NCBI GenBank assembly: GCA_004380135.1
Contig: QXCR01000046.1
Coordinates: 62,001 to 126,000, forward strand
Length of the DNA: 64,000 nt
Direction of reading: 5' to 3'
Source of the DNA: Stemphylium vesicarium
Lineage: Eukaryota > Ascomycota > Dothideomycetes > Pleosporales > Pleosporaceae
The notes under the pieces are model-generated. The model was given only the letters and a program-made list of their open reading frames with translations. It was not told the origin of the DNA and made no database searches. Below are positions 43,371-53,682 of this stretch, piece by piece; the stretch's first letter is position 1, and every line of letters begins with the position of its first letter. Both the position numbers and the translations under genes were made by a program.

Positions 43371-44269
43371 CTGCGGTATTTATCTATTGCGTGTTCTATT
43401 AGTATTTATATACTCTTAATTAGTAGTTAAACTCTATCGCTTTAAACTCTATAGGGTCCTATTTAGGGGAGTTTTCTATAGCTAGTATCTTATATATAGA
43501 ATTAACTACTCTTATATAGTTATTACTAGTATAGATTCCCCTATATTATAGTACTATCTTAAGAGACTTTAGAGTATTTTACTTAACTTTAAGAAATATA
43601 TCCTTTAACTATCTCTTAAAGTCTACTTTATAATTATTAAAAAGCTTATTATTCTAGACTATTACTACGTTATAGTCGTAGACTATTTTAGCAACCTAGG
43701 TTATTATATACGTCTTATTAGCATTCTATAGTGCAGGTACATCCTATAGAGATATGTTAATAAAATCAAACGTAACTATATATAGGCAGTTTCGCATAAG
43801 ATGCTTAGCGGTAAACTTTGCCTAAGGAGAAACAGCTTCATCGCGTACGCTTGTGCTGTGCTCTAATGGTTCGTTGAGCAGCTGATTCTGAGCATCCGCT
43901 GCGTCTGTGACGCTTGTGTCGCTTTAGTTGTCTGCTATCGTGCTGGCGGTTATCGAAGCGTTTTCGGTATTAACGCGTTATTGGTGTTATATGGCTAGTT
44001 AGTTGTTCCTAGCACTTATTGTGGTTATACGTGATTAGGTCGTTAAGAGACGTTTATACGGTTATATCGTAATGCGTTACTAACGCGCTATAATTGAGCT
44101 TCAGCCTAAATTATTAGCTATAGAGGGAGGCTTTAATCGCTATGCGTTATCTATGCCTTACTCTATTCTTAGTATATATGCCTTATCCCGAGATTTCTTA
44201 CGTTAGGGTTTTAATAGTCTATCTTTTCTACCTTACTATCTATAATCGCCTTAAGTAATTACTAATTAG

Positions 44270-44512
44270 TATTAGAAAGCTTACTAGTAATAAAAGGAAA
44301 TAACTATAAATATATGCTATCTTAGTAATAGGTTTAATTATTATATTCTCTCTTTAAAGCTATCTCTACTATATAGGTTGTTAGATCCCCACGAACGTTG
44401 CTCGGCCTGGTTCGTACCAACCACGGTACACAGCTCTGTCCGTACCAACGACGGTACACAGCTCTGTCCGTACCAGCGACGGTACACAGCTCTGGCTGTG
44501 ACAATTCCCACA
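44270..44512 (-). repeat. 5' LTR of copia element 1
   Basis: 243 bp. Its first ~120 bp carry about twenty G-to-A or C-to-T differences from the left LTR, while the last ~123 bp are unmutated. The followed target duplication is TACTA. Confidence 0.9.
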
Positions 44513-44670
44513 TACTAGCTAATAAAGTTTAATATATAGTAGCTATAGCGTATACGATACTCCGTTACGTTAAGGTTATAAACTCTTATTAGTTTAGCGA
44601 TAGCTATATTATTAGAGTGCGCGTTGTTAAGAATAAAGTAGCTAATTTAATAGCCCTAGACACTAAACTT

Positions 44671-44925
44671 CTATAGAATCTTCGCAACAACGTCTCTAAT
44701 AACTTCTCTAGAGTAGCTACCTGCTAGCTGTGGCAACGCAATTAGTAGGTCACGTGCTGCCCCAAACTCGTCAGCAAAGTGAGCAACAACTCCAAGAAAG
44801 CCCTGATGGTCGCCTTTAGCTGTCCAGCCGTTAAAGCTTATGTGGATTTTGCTGATAGCGTTGGACAGTACGTTGGCCGCCTGCGGCTGTATAAAGCTGT
44901 AGACCTTCATTACGAACCTCGACAC
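44671..44925 (-). pseudogene. hAT-family transposase, N-terminal/core part
   Basis: The frame contains IHISFNGWTAKGDHQGFLGV and VAHFADEFGAARDLLIALPQL, the conserved Asp-bearing core region of hAT transposases in which the usual F-D-x-W-T is here F-N-G-W-T. Beyond the stop, the same frame continues with recognisable but stop-ridden sequence (NNAHSNNIAIAKL, YYILNF) up to the copia insertion point. Together with 36902-37793 it is one element interrupted by copia element 1. Confidence 0.78.
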
Positions 44926-45148
44926 GCTATTGTGGCTCGCCCACAGCGGATAGAGAATTATCTCGTCTATCTTATTAGTCTTAAATTAAGGTATTCTACT
45001 CCTTATTTTATTAAATTATCTTACACTCTATCTAAGACTCTATAAGTATAGATATATCTATAGTCTATTATTAATAATATTACTAAGTTATTAATAAGCC
45101 TTTAATAGCTATATTATTTAGCTTAAAATCTTCTAGAAAAGATAGAAG

Positions 45149-45350
45149 TGTGATGGGCTACGCCCTAAAAAGAGAGTGCGCTACGCCCAAGTGGGGCTAC
45201 GCTAAGGCCTGAGAGTCAAGAGACCTCAGATGACGATGATAAGTACCGACTACACCAAGACAACGCCTATGCTTTGTTGTCTTGTGCTAGCCTTTTGGCT
45301 AAATGGGCGTACTGTGTAGTCGTACGCTGGGCTGTCGCCCGCCCATTACA
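45149..45350 (+). repeat. ~200-bp GC-normal repeat, copy A (inverted relative to 52330-52529)
   Basis: Starts TGTGATGGGCTACGCCCTA and ends GCCCGCCCATTACA; nearly identical to the reverse complement of 52330-52529, with a few base differences and small indels. GGGCTACGCCC at one end can form a hairpin. Origin unknown: possibly the end of a DNA transposon family. Confidence 0.8.
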
Positions 45351-45559
45351 AGAAGCTTAATAACTTCTTTAATTATAGATATATAAGCGTAGCCTTATAG
45401 ACCTTTATAGAATTTTATAGATTTAAAAATAACGTCGTATATATATATATAACTTAAGCCTTTATAGGTAGCTAGATTCTAAAAATTTAAGTTAAGTTAT
45501 AGCCAATAAGATAGCCTATTAAAGCTCTTAATTTGAGCTTATCTGCGCGTCTAAGTAAT

Positions 45560-45926
45560 TAATTAAGAACGTATGCTTAATATCTAATTAGACGCATATG
45601 CTAAAGCTTCGGCTTCGTCTTCTACACGATCTCGTATGGAGTCTTCTACTATAACGCTTCAGTTGGTGTCTAGTTAAGGACGTATGCTGCTGTTTGCATC
45701 AGCTTATGAGCTAAAGACTCTAGCAGTCCTGCTTGGATCCTCATGGCTCTGGATCGGACGACGAGCAGCGATCCTGCTCGCTCTGCCAGTCCGTTCTGCT
45801 CTTCTGTGTACTCGGCTCGTGGCTCATATCGGATACCAAGGTCTCCACAAAGCTCTTCTAAGACTTGACCAAGCACTACCAAAAAGGTACAGTGTTCCGA
45901 ATAGGAATACTGGGCGTAGGATAGCA
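45560..45926 (-). pseudogene. Copia integrase fragment (element 3, left part)
   Basis: The minus frame reads VLEELCGDLGIRYEPRAEYT then EEQNGLAERAGSLLVVRSRA and RIQAGLLESLAHKLMQTAAY, matching the end of the copia integrase core including the Glu of the catalytic triad. It ends leftward in RIP stops. It is probably continuous in origin with 51508-52200, now separated by a solo LTR and by copia element 2. Confidence 0.75.
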
Positions 45927-46062
45927 TATATACTCGTCACAATCCGACAACCTATATAGCAGAGACAACTTTGAAGAGAGAACACCATAATTAATTAGAA
46001 ACCATTATCGAACAGAATGCATTTATAGTTATTTCCTTTTATCACTAGTGATCCTTGTAATA
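45927..46062 (+). repeat. Probable solo LTR, short variant of the element-1 family
   Basis: About 136 bp resembling the minus strand of the element-1 LTR (shared ACCTATATAGCAGAGACA, GTTATTTCCTTT, ATCACTAGTGA) but without the 28-bp tandem array. Flanking pentamers are TAGCA and TAGAA, a possible mutated target duplication. Boundaries are approximate. Confidence 0.6.
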
Positions 46063-46138
46063 TAGAATCTAATAAAAAGGTCTCTATACCTAATTATCTT
46101 ATAGTCTTTAAGATATCTACTTTATTAACTTAGACTCT

Positions 46139-46279
46139 TGTCAGCCTTGGCACCTTGTTTCCGTGATCGTGTATTACTTGCTGATCTAGAATGCTCCAGA
46201 AACTCCACTCATGTATATAATCGCTCTGTGTAGCTCTCTTAATTGAACAACTTTCTCTCTCCTCTTCTCTGTTCCCACA
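46139..46279 (+). repeat. 5' LTR of copia element 2
   Basis: 141 bp; TGTCAGCCTTGG at the left, TTCCCACA at the right, with a TATATAA box about 70 bp from the end. Confidence 0.92.
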
Positions 46280-46290
46280 GTTATGAGCCC
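46280..46290 (+). promoter_or_regulatory. Primer-binding site complementary to initiator tRNA-Met anticodon arm
   Basis: GTTATGAGCCC directly abuts the 5' LTR. Its complement, GGGCTCATAAC, is the anticodon stem-loop of eukaryotic initiator tRNA-Met (anticodon CAT in context). Copia-group elements are known to prime from an internal half-tRNA-iMet, so this fits established biology. Confidence 0.85.
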
Positions 46291-46516
46291 GGTATCCCCG
46301 CAATAGGCTGCGATATTTAAACGAGATTGTTCACTCTGTTTACATAGATCACGTCATTGTATATGTGTTCTTATGTCTTTTTGTAGCGTTGAAACAAGGT
46401 GTCTCACGCTATCTTTTTGAGATCTACTCTCACGTCTTTTGAGATCTACTCTCACAGCCTTTGAGATCTATTCTCGAAGCTTCTCTGCCGCTCAGTAAGG
46501 CAGCTCGTTCGCCGTA

Positions 46517-49500
46517 ATGGCATCCACAAGCGCTCTGGACGACCAAGTCGTTAGTCGCGCATCGATCATCCTCGAGAATTAGAGCGATTGGAAGCTCTAG
46601 TATTCTATAAAGAAGTAGTTTACTACTATAAAAGGCGTGTGGGAATACTGCGATCCTTTTATAAATAAGCTACCTCTAACTATTAATAATAAGCTATTAG
46701 ACTCTGCTTTAGATAGTGCGTAGAGAAGATAGGAAATTAAAATAAATGCTTAAAGGGCAATCCTAAAGGCTATTAGCGAGGTTAACCTTAAGATTATAAG
46801 GATAGTAGCTTAATTAAAACTACACCTTATTACTAATCTTGATCTAGACGTATAATTACGTCTTAAAACACTCTAGGATTACTTTTAGATTACTAATTAA
46901 TAGCAAATCCTAGAGCTATTAGCACAGTACTCTGCTATTTAGCAGAAACGGAAAGATTAGAACGTGGACACGTGGCTAAACGAATATTCTCGCATTACGT
47001 CTCTCTGCTGATTAGAGGATATGGCTGAGATAAAAAGGACACGTCTATAGTAGGCCTTTATATAAGCTATTAAAGCCTAAAGAGACGCTAACTAGTCTAA
47101 CTAGCATTTCACTCTAATAATTAGCTATAAGGAGGATAATAAGGTCCCTCTAACACTTAAAGCCTTAATTAATTAATACTAATAATAGATCGCGACGAAG
47201 CGTACCTACATGAAGACTCTTGGCAGCTTTGTAGCCCAGAACGGTACGCAGGCTACTCTAGCTATTACTAATTTAAGGCCGAACAACCGTTCAAAATGCG
47301 TCTGTGGCTGCTATTACAACATCTTAGAGTGTTACACTCTAAACCTAACGGTAGAAGGCCATCCTAAGAGTTACTAACTAAGCGAAATAACTATTTATAT
47401 AATTTATATAGCTTTTAAGGATCGCGAGCTCTTAAAAAGGATTAAGAAGCTCTATAAGAATAATAACGTCTAATAGATATTTAATATAGCATAAAACTAC
47501 GATTAATCTAAGAAGGCATCTAAGAATAGGGCTAAAAATTAGACTAAGAGATCTATACTAGAATTAGGAGGCCGTCAACCTTATACTAATTAAATTAATA
47601 ATAATAACTTAAATAGAGACTATTACGTAAACACTACGTTTTATATAGTATAGATTATAGCACTAAAAGGTAATACTCTACTTAATAGATAGATTATAGA
47701 CCCTAGTTCTAACGTCTATATCTATAATATAATCTATTTTAACTAGCGTAAGACGTCTAATACTAGACCTATAGACGTCATCCTCGCAGGCGTAACTAGC
47801 TATTAGGCTGCCGCCTAGGGGGAGGTAATTATTAACGTTAAATAAGGTAATTAGAAGAAGGATATTCTTCTAACGCATGTCGCGTACGTACTAGGCTTTC
47901 TCACAAACCTATTCGCCCTTAGACGATGCTAACGCTTAGGCATCTATTTCGATTTAGGGCGCAATATCCTCTATAAAGAGAGGATCTCTAATGTTGTAGC
48001 CAACCTCGACTATAGTTATGGTCACTGGCTGCTCGATGCAAAGGAGGCTGATCGCCCTCCTCGCCATGAGCTTCTCAGCATGGCTGTACGATCCAGCCAG
48101 GAGAAGTCTCCTCAGACTGTCACTGCGATGCGAGCGCATCAGCTTCTCGGGCACCTAAGCTATTAGGCACTTAAATACCTTTAAGATACTACTACTAGCC
48201 TTAAGATAGGTATAAATAGAAAAGGAGATTTATAGACTAATAACTATATCTCGTGTATTTAGGGTAAGATAAAGGAAGATATTAGCTACTATCCTCGTAT
48301 AAATTAAGCCTATTAACCGTTCTATTATATTTCTATTAATATTATCTAACTCTAGGAATATAGAGAGATATACTATAATAGCGACGTTTAGGCACTATAT
48401 ATAGTGTGTAAATACACAAAGTTTTATGAGATTTATACTCTTAGGAATCGATATAAGGCTACTGTCGTTCCGGCTATTATTCGACTCGTCAACAAGATTG
48501 AACGGGTATACGGCTACTAGGTAGCTATAGTCTTCATGGACGGAGACGTTGGCTATGGCAGAGCTGAGGCAATCCTCGGCTCCTCTGCTCAAGAAGAGCT
48601 AGCATCAGCGGGTATCAAGGTAGAGTTGAGATCTCCTGATACTCCAGCACAGCTGGGGGGTGCGGAAAGAGCTGGGGCTGTTATTGTTACAGTCGCCAGA
48701 GTCATTCGTATCCATGCTGGCCTGCCCAAGGCACTGGCAAATGAGCTCATCTATACTACAGTCAGACTACTCAACGTCACTCCAACGAAAGCTCTTAGAT
48801 GGCGTACACTATAGAAGATAGTTACTAGCATTAGACCAGACCTCTTACGACTATACGTTATTAGAAGCCGTAGATTCTTACTTAATAAGTATCTACTAAA
48901 GGTAGATAAACTAAAGAAGCGCACCTTTAAAGAATTCCTTATAAGTTACGACGCTTTAAATATTTATTAAGTATAGCTACCTTACTTAAATCGCGTTATC
49001 CGCGTATAAGATGTACGCTTTATTAATAAGCTTTATAAAGAAAAGCTATTAATACTACCTATAGAGTCTTAGATTATTAAGACTATCTATATCTCTAAGA
49101 AAGAATACGAAGAAGACACTATTATTATAGCTTAGCCTATATAATAATAATAAGAAGTGGTAACTATACCTATTAGTATATCTAAAAAGAAGTATAATAG
49201 TAATATAATTATAGTATCTTAAAGGCCTATTCGCTAACTTCTCTCTCCTTCTCTTACTTCTACTATTAAAAGATAAGATTAAAGTCCTTCTCCTAATCTA
49301 GTAGAATAATAGCTACTATAGGAGTCCTCTACTTTGATTGACCTATCTCCGCATAGGACACCTAGGGGGTGGAATGACTATGAGAACGACGACGCTGAGA
49401 TCTACATACCAGATCGACGGCAGAACAATGCTCCGCAGCGACGAGATCCGAATCTCTCGCAGGACAACATCATCACTGGCAGACGACGTCGCCAGGCACA

Positions 49501-51240
49501 CTTTCTTGAGGCAGCTCCTGACCTCTCCAAATACTTTGCGTTTGCTGCTACGATTGCACAAGCGAGTGATGCTATCTCAGCTGCATCACAATCTAGGGTT
49601 AAGCGTGATCCTACTCGCATCCACCGCGATAATCTTCCTCCTCCACCACGTCATTGGAAAGAGCTGAAACGTCACGCTCACGGAAAGCAATTTGAAGCTG
49701 CTGCTATAGCAGAATTTAATAGCTACTAGACGAAGGCTACCTTCGCTAAACTAGATATTATAGCAGATATATTAGATACTATACCCCTAATATAGGTATT
49801 TACCTATAAGTTTAATAAAGATAGATATCTTATTAAATATAAGGCTTGGCTTGTCGTTCGTGGAGATCTATAAGAGCAGTATGGCGATACCTACGCAGCC
49901 ACTCTTGCTACTCGTCTTTTCCGAGCTCTTATGGCTCTTGCATGTGCCTTTAACCTTAAGGCAATGCAATATGATGTGCCGAACGCTTTCCTTAACGCTG
50001 CCCTGGATCGTGCTCTCTATGTGAGAACCCCAGACGGATTCCAGGATAGATATGGCCAGATTCTCCGACTTTTGCGCGCCCTGTATGGCCTAAAAGAAGC
50101 TCTACGCTTATGGGCTCTATACTTCTAAGCTTCACTGCAAAAACTTAGCCTATACCTAATTTAAGACTTTCTATACTTTTAGATAAATAATAAGGTTATT
50201 CTCTTCTTTTACGTTAATAATATTATTATTCTTTATTACCCTAACTACTAAGAGAATTTTAAGAAACTTAAATAATAGCTTATTAAGCTCTATAGCCTAC
50301 GTTAGATAGGCGATATTAAATAGTTTCTTAGTATCTAAGTTAAGCGCGTTCTTTCTAGCTACTAGCTCTACCTAGTCTAGAATACGTTTATTAATAAGGT
50401 CTATACTAAGTTTAACCTTATCTATACTAATAGTAAATACTTATTAACGCCTCTCTTATCTATTTTAAGGCTATTACCCTATAATAGAGTGTCTAAACTA
50501 TTAAATACGAAAATCTATTAACGCCTTATAGGCAACCTAGCTTATATCAAAGTCATGACGCGACCCGACGTCGCACATGCTCACTTAGTTCTTGCACGAT
50601 TTCTTATGAATCCAGGGCCAATGCACCTCTCTGAGATCAAGCACGTATGGCAATACCTGTACGGTACTAGGTACTTGGCCATTAGTGCTCGAGGGGGTGA
50701 GCCTACTTAGACCTATTCCACTAAAATCGACTCTTCACTTCCTACGTTCTTTAGTGCTGCTGATGCATTCTTTAGAGACGACGTAGAAACTCGTTAGTCA
50801 TCTGCTAGATATGTCTTTATGCTTTACGGCATGCCTATTGACTGGAAAGCTACTGTGCTTCGATCAGTCACTCGTTCTACGACTGAAGCAGAGCTCTACG
50901 CTCTCTCTGCTGCTGGAGTTGAATCACAATATTGGGATCGATTCTGCCGCAATATTGGCTTCACGCTTCACACTAAGAAGTCTCTTTGGTGTGACAATGC
51001 TTAGACTGTACGCCTCGTACAAGGCGACGCTAATCGAATCCAAACTAAGCTTCGTCACGTTAATATCTATTAGATATAGCTCCGCTAAGAGGTAGAAAAT
51101 AGAAGGATTAATATTAAATAGAAGCCTACTACTAAGATGTCTACTAACGGCTTTACTAAGCTACTTCCTTAATAGAAGTACGAGAAATTTATACGCTAGC
51201 TTAGCCTAAAGGATATTTATTACCTTATTATTAAGGACTC
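46517..51240 (+). pseudogene. gag-pol of copia element 2, RIP-interrupted
   Basis: The gag start is MASTSALDDQVVSRASIILE at 46517; a cysteine-containing knuckle-like region is near 47285-47340; a protease-like D-x-S-S-N stretch near 47700; pre-integrase and integrase segments lie at about 47960-48810 (HWLLDAKEADRPP, then TPAQLGGAERAG and LANELIYTTVRLLN). Reverse transcriptase: RHWKELKRHAH is replaced here by PPRHWKELKRHAHGKQFEAA near 49630, then YDVPNAFLNAALDRALYVRT and LLRALYGLKEALRLW (49931-50128). RNase H: MLYGMPIDWKATVLRSVTRS and TEAELYALSAAGVESQYWDR (50819-51004). Between these islands the frame is broken by TAG/TAA at former Trp, Gln codons. Confidence 0.85.
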
Positions 51241-51366
51241 TCTTTATCCTATACCTCTTAGTTAGCTAGATTAATAGCGTAGCGCGCGTACGCGTTTCTC
51301 TCTAATATTCCCTATACTTTACTATATTTATAAGGTCTCTATCTAATATAGATACCTTAGGGGGTG

Positions 51367-51507
51367 TGTCAGCCTTAGCACCTTGTTTCCGTGATCGTGT
51401 ATTACTTGCTAATCTAGAATGCTCCAGAAACTCCACTTATGTATATAATCGCTCTGTGTAGCTCTCTCAATTGAACAACTTTCTCTCTCCTCTTCTCTGT
51501 TCCCACA
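51367..51507 (+). repeat. 3' LTR of copia element 2
   Basis: 141 bp, differing from the 5' copy at about four transitions; followed by the target duplication ACTCT. Confidence 0.92.
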
Positions 51508-52200
51508 ACTCTATATAGATAGTATAGAAGTTATTTATATTACTCTTAATAATAAGTCTATTAACGTTTATTATAAGTTTCTTAATTGCTTTCTTACTAG
51601 AATAACACTATATTTAATAAGCTATCTAAGTATTAACTAATTGCGGTGGTTATAGAGCCTTTGTAGGTCGGTAGCTAGTGCTAAAGATAATAGCATAATC
51701 GGCTTCGGTCGGCGCGAGGCTTCGGCGTCCACCAGCCAGTGTCCTCCGTCGTGCTCTAGGTAGGCAACAATCGTTCCTGGATCGTTCTTGTACAGGAAAT
51801 CCCGTCCTGAATTGAAATGTATGTCTAGCTTCCTGCAGCGAGCTAAGCCAATAAGGCTAGTGATAAAGCCTTCGACGTAGGCGAAGTGAGTGAGTCCTAG
51901 CGATCGTACGCCTGTGGGTGTGCTTACTATGAGCTCCATGCTTCCCCAGGCCGTGATCTGAACGCGTCCTATTCCAGCTCTAACAAAGTTAGTAGCTATA
52001 GTGTTGTACTCTCTTGTCTATCTCTTCTAGTTCTTAGTGTTAATTATATAAGTATTAGAACTAGAATTAAGTATCTATTAATTACTAAGTTTATTAATAT
52101 CCTCCTTTATACTTACTACTACATAAAAGTTACCTTTTAGCTTTAGATTATTGTCTATAATTATTATTACTTAAACTTAATTATTATAAGTTATTATAGC
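51508..52200 (-). pseudogene. Copia protease/integrase fragment (element 3, right part)
   Basis: The minus frame 51939-51637 reads MELIVSTPTGVRSLGLTHFA, IGLARCRKLDIHFNSGRDFL and GHWLVDAEASRRPKP, the region between the aspartic protease and the pre-integrase zinc domain of fungal copia polyproteins; RIP-broken sequence of the same kind extends on both sides. It is a different, opposite-strand element from copia element 2, which interrupts it. No LTR of its own is recognised. Confidence 0.75.
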
Positions 52201-52329
52201 TTTAAATTACTTATTATTTCAAGTATATAGCTCTTAATCTTAAATTATATACTATATAGTGTTTGCTATAGGTCTAGACTGGCAAATGGGTCTAGGTTGG
52301 GTTGGGGTTGGGTCGTCTTGGCAGCGGCC

Positions 52330-52529
52330 TGTAATGGGCGGGCGACAGCCCAGCGTACGACTTCACAGTACGCCCATTTAGCCAAAAGGCTGGCACAAGA
52401 CAACAAAGCATAGGCGTTGTCTTGGTGTAGTCGGTACTTATCATCGTCATCTGAGGTCTCTTGACTCTCAGGTCTTAGCGCAGCCCACTTGGCGTAGCGC
52501 ACTCTCTTTTTAGGGCGTAGCCCATCACA
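52330..52529 (-). repeat. ~200-bp GC-normal repeat, copy B (inverted relative to 45149-45350)
   Basis: Reverse complement of the unit at 45149. Here a 78-codon minus-strand frame is open through it (MRYAKWAALRPESQETSDDD), but the frame is not conserved in copy A, so coding is doubtful. Confidence 0.8.
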
Positions 52530-53682
52530 AATAATATATAAGTAGTTTAGTAGCTCTATATAGTATAATTAATTAGTAATCTTAATTATAAGTTCTAATT
52601 AGTTATTTTAAGTAAGTAAGCTTTTTAGTTATAATCTAGGCTTATAACTCTCGCGGTAAATAATATAGTAAATTGAAGTATAACTACGTAAAGTAGTAAT
52701 AAGAGTATAAAGTGTATTGTTATATCGTTATTGTAACACTCAGGCCGAAGGCCTGCAGTTGGGCGCATTCAGTCCCAACATGTTTGCTTCTTGCACTCGC
52801 GCCTTGGCGAAGATACCTGCTTTTAACCTGCGCTTCGCGCAAGGGAAGAGAGGCAAGAATTATTCTCCTTACTACCACCCCCTTAGTGTAGTAATACAGA
52901 GCCATCCCCCACTATTCTATTGCAGTGTGAAGCAAATACTATTGCCTATAACTGCCCCTTACAGTTATGCTATTATGGCCACCTTATATTTGGCCACAAT
53001 CAGGGTCTATTGACATGACGTATCTCTGATACTGGTCATCGTAGAAGGTGCTCATGGAGGTGAGGGAGGAGCGCCAGGATAACGCACGTGACACGCGCAA
53101 TGCCCTTACCCCCCAAACCACAACACCTTCGCCTTCTCTAAGGCGGTCTAGCTTCTCTCTTACGAGCGGGGTGATGTGGCTGCTGCTTTCTATGGCCTTG
53201 AGGCTAGGTGAATGGGGTGAATGTACTACAAAGTGATTGGACTTCCTGCTGGAGTTCCACGTCGGGGGCTGACGGGAGGGGCCGATTTGTACGACGTCGC
53301 AGGGATGACTCGAGAATTTCTGTTGAATGTGTTTGTGGTTTTAGAAGTAGTCTTGCACAACTCCAACCCGACGTTTTGGGCCGTTATTGGAACACGATTT
53401 GTGCGCTATAGAGGCGGTGTAGTATTGTGCATCGTTGTTGGACTGGTACGGCGTTCGTGTAACGCAACGCTCTTTCTTAGCAGCTAGTCTGGTACGACCA
53501 CCTGAGGTTCCCTATTTAGGGCTAGTGGATGGGCCTTACGATTACCTCCGTGCGATAAGTCCACTCACCTCTTGCCCATCACTCTATTATCACCTTCGCC
53601 TCTGCCTTTCCCTCCGCGCACCTCTCTCTATCCAATTCCCACACCAACTTTTGACGCCAAACTCTCCTTTGCCCGAAACAAC
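52530..53682. other. Right edge of the RIP island and promoter of the SDR gene
   Basis: AT-rich sequence ends at about 52740. The following ~280 bp (to about 53010) are GC-normal with no recognised protein; from 53100 onward the sequence looks like ordinary fungal intergenic DNA with a pyrimidine-rich, CCACACC-type leader before the next start codon. Confidence 0.5.

Larger units (their letters stand above)
38317..44512 (-). mobile_element. Complete copia-type LTR retrotransposon (element 1), RIP-mutated
   Basis: The element is 6196 bp, with two 243-bp LTRs, ends TG...CA, and the 5-bp target duplication TACTA at 38312-38316 and 44513-44517. The coding order on the minus strand is gag with zinc knuckle, integrase, reverse transcriptase, RNase H, which is the Ty1/copia order. 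The 5' LTR is therefore the right-hand one. A purine-rich stretch next to the left LTR (about 38561-38582 on the minus strand) is a plausible polypurine tract. Insertion is into the hAT transposase gene, whose two halves flank it. Confidence 0.9.
46139..51507 (+). mobile_element. Complete copia-type LTR retrotransposon (element 2), RIP-mutated
   Basis: 5369 bp with 141-bp LTRs (46139-46279 and 51367-51507), ends TG...CA, and a perfect 5-bp target duplication ACTCT (46134-46138 and 51508-51512). LTRs differ at about four positions, all transitions. A primer-binding site follows the left LTR and a purine run (AGGGGGTG) precedes the right LTR. Coding order on the plus strand is gag, protease, integrase, RT, RNase H. 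It is inserted into the minus-strand element 3. Confidence 0.92.
36110..52740. other. AT-rich, RIP-mutated nested-transposon island
   Basis: The stretch is visibly TA-rich, with runs such as CTATAG and TTATTA and few CpA or TpG outside isolated GC-normal patches. Transposon reading frames are broken mainly at TAG and TAA where TGG, CAG or CAA would be expected, the product of C-to-T change on either strand. Paired LTRs differ only by transitions. This is the known signature of repeat-induced point mutation in ascomycetes. Patches of less mutated sequence survive, for example about 43000-43370, 45149-45350, 49330-49700, 51640-51960 and 52270-52530. No host gene is supported inside it; the part from 36110 to 36900 shows no recognisable element protein. 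Confidence 0.88.

Noticed and set aside
46139..46279. Element 1 and element 2 LTRs as one family
   Set aside because: Lengths (243 and 141 bp), internal sequence and target duplications differ; only the generic TATA and pyrimidine-rich layout is shared.
36110..52740. AT-rich tract as centromere or mitochondrial insertion
   Set aside because: The AT-richness is explained by RIP of recognisable hAT and copia elements; no mitochondrial gene was seen and centromere status cannot be judged from 17 kb.
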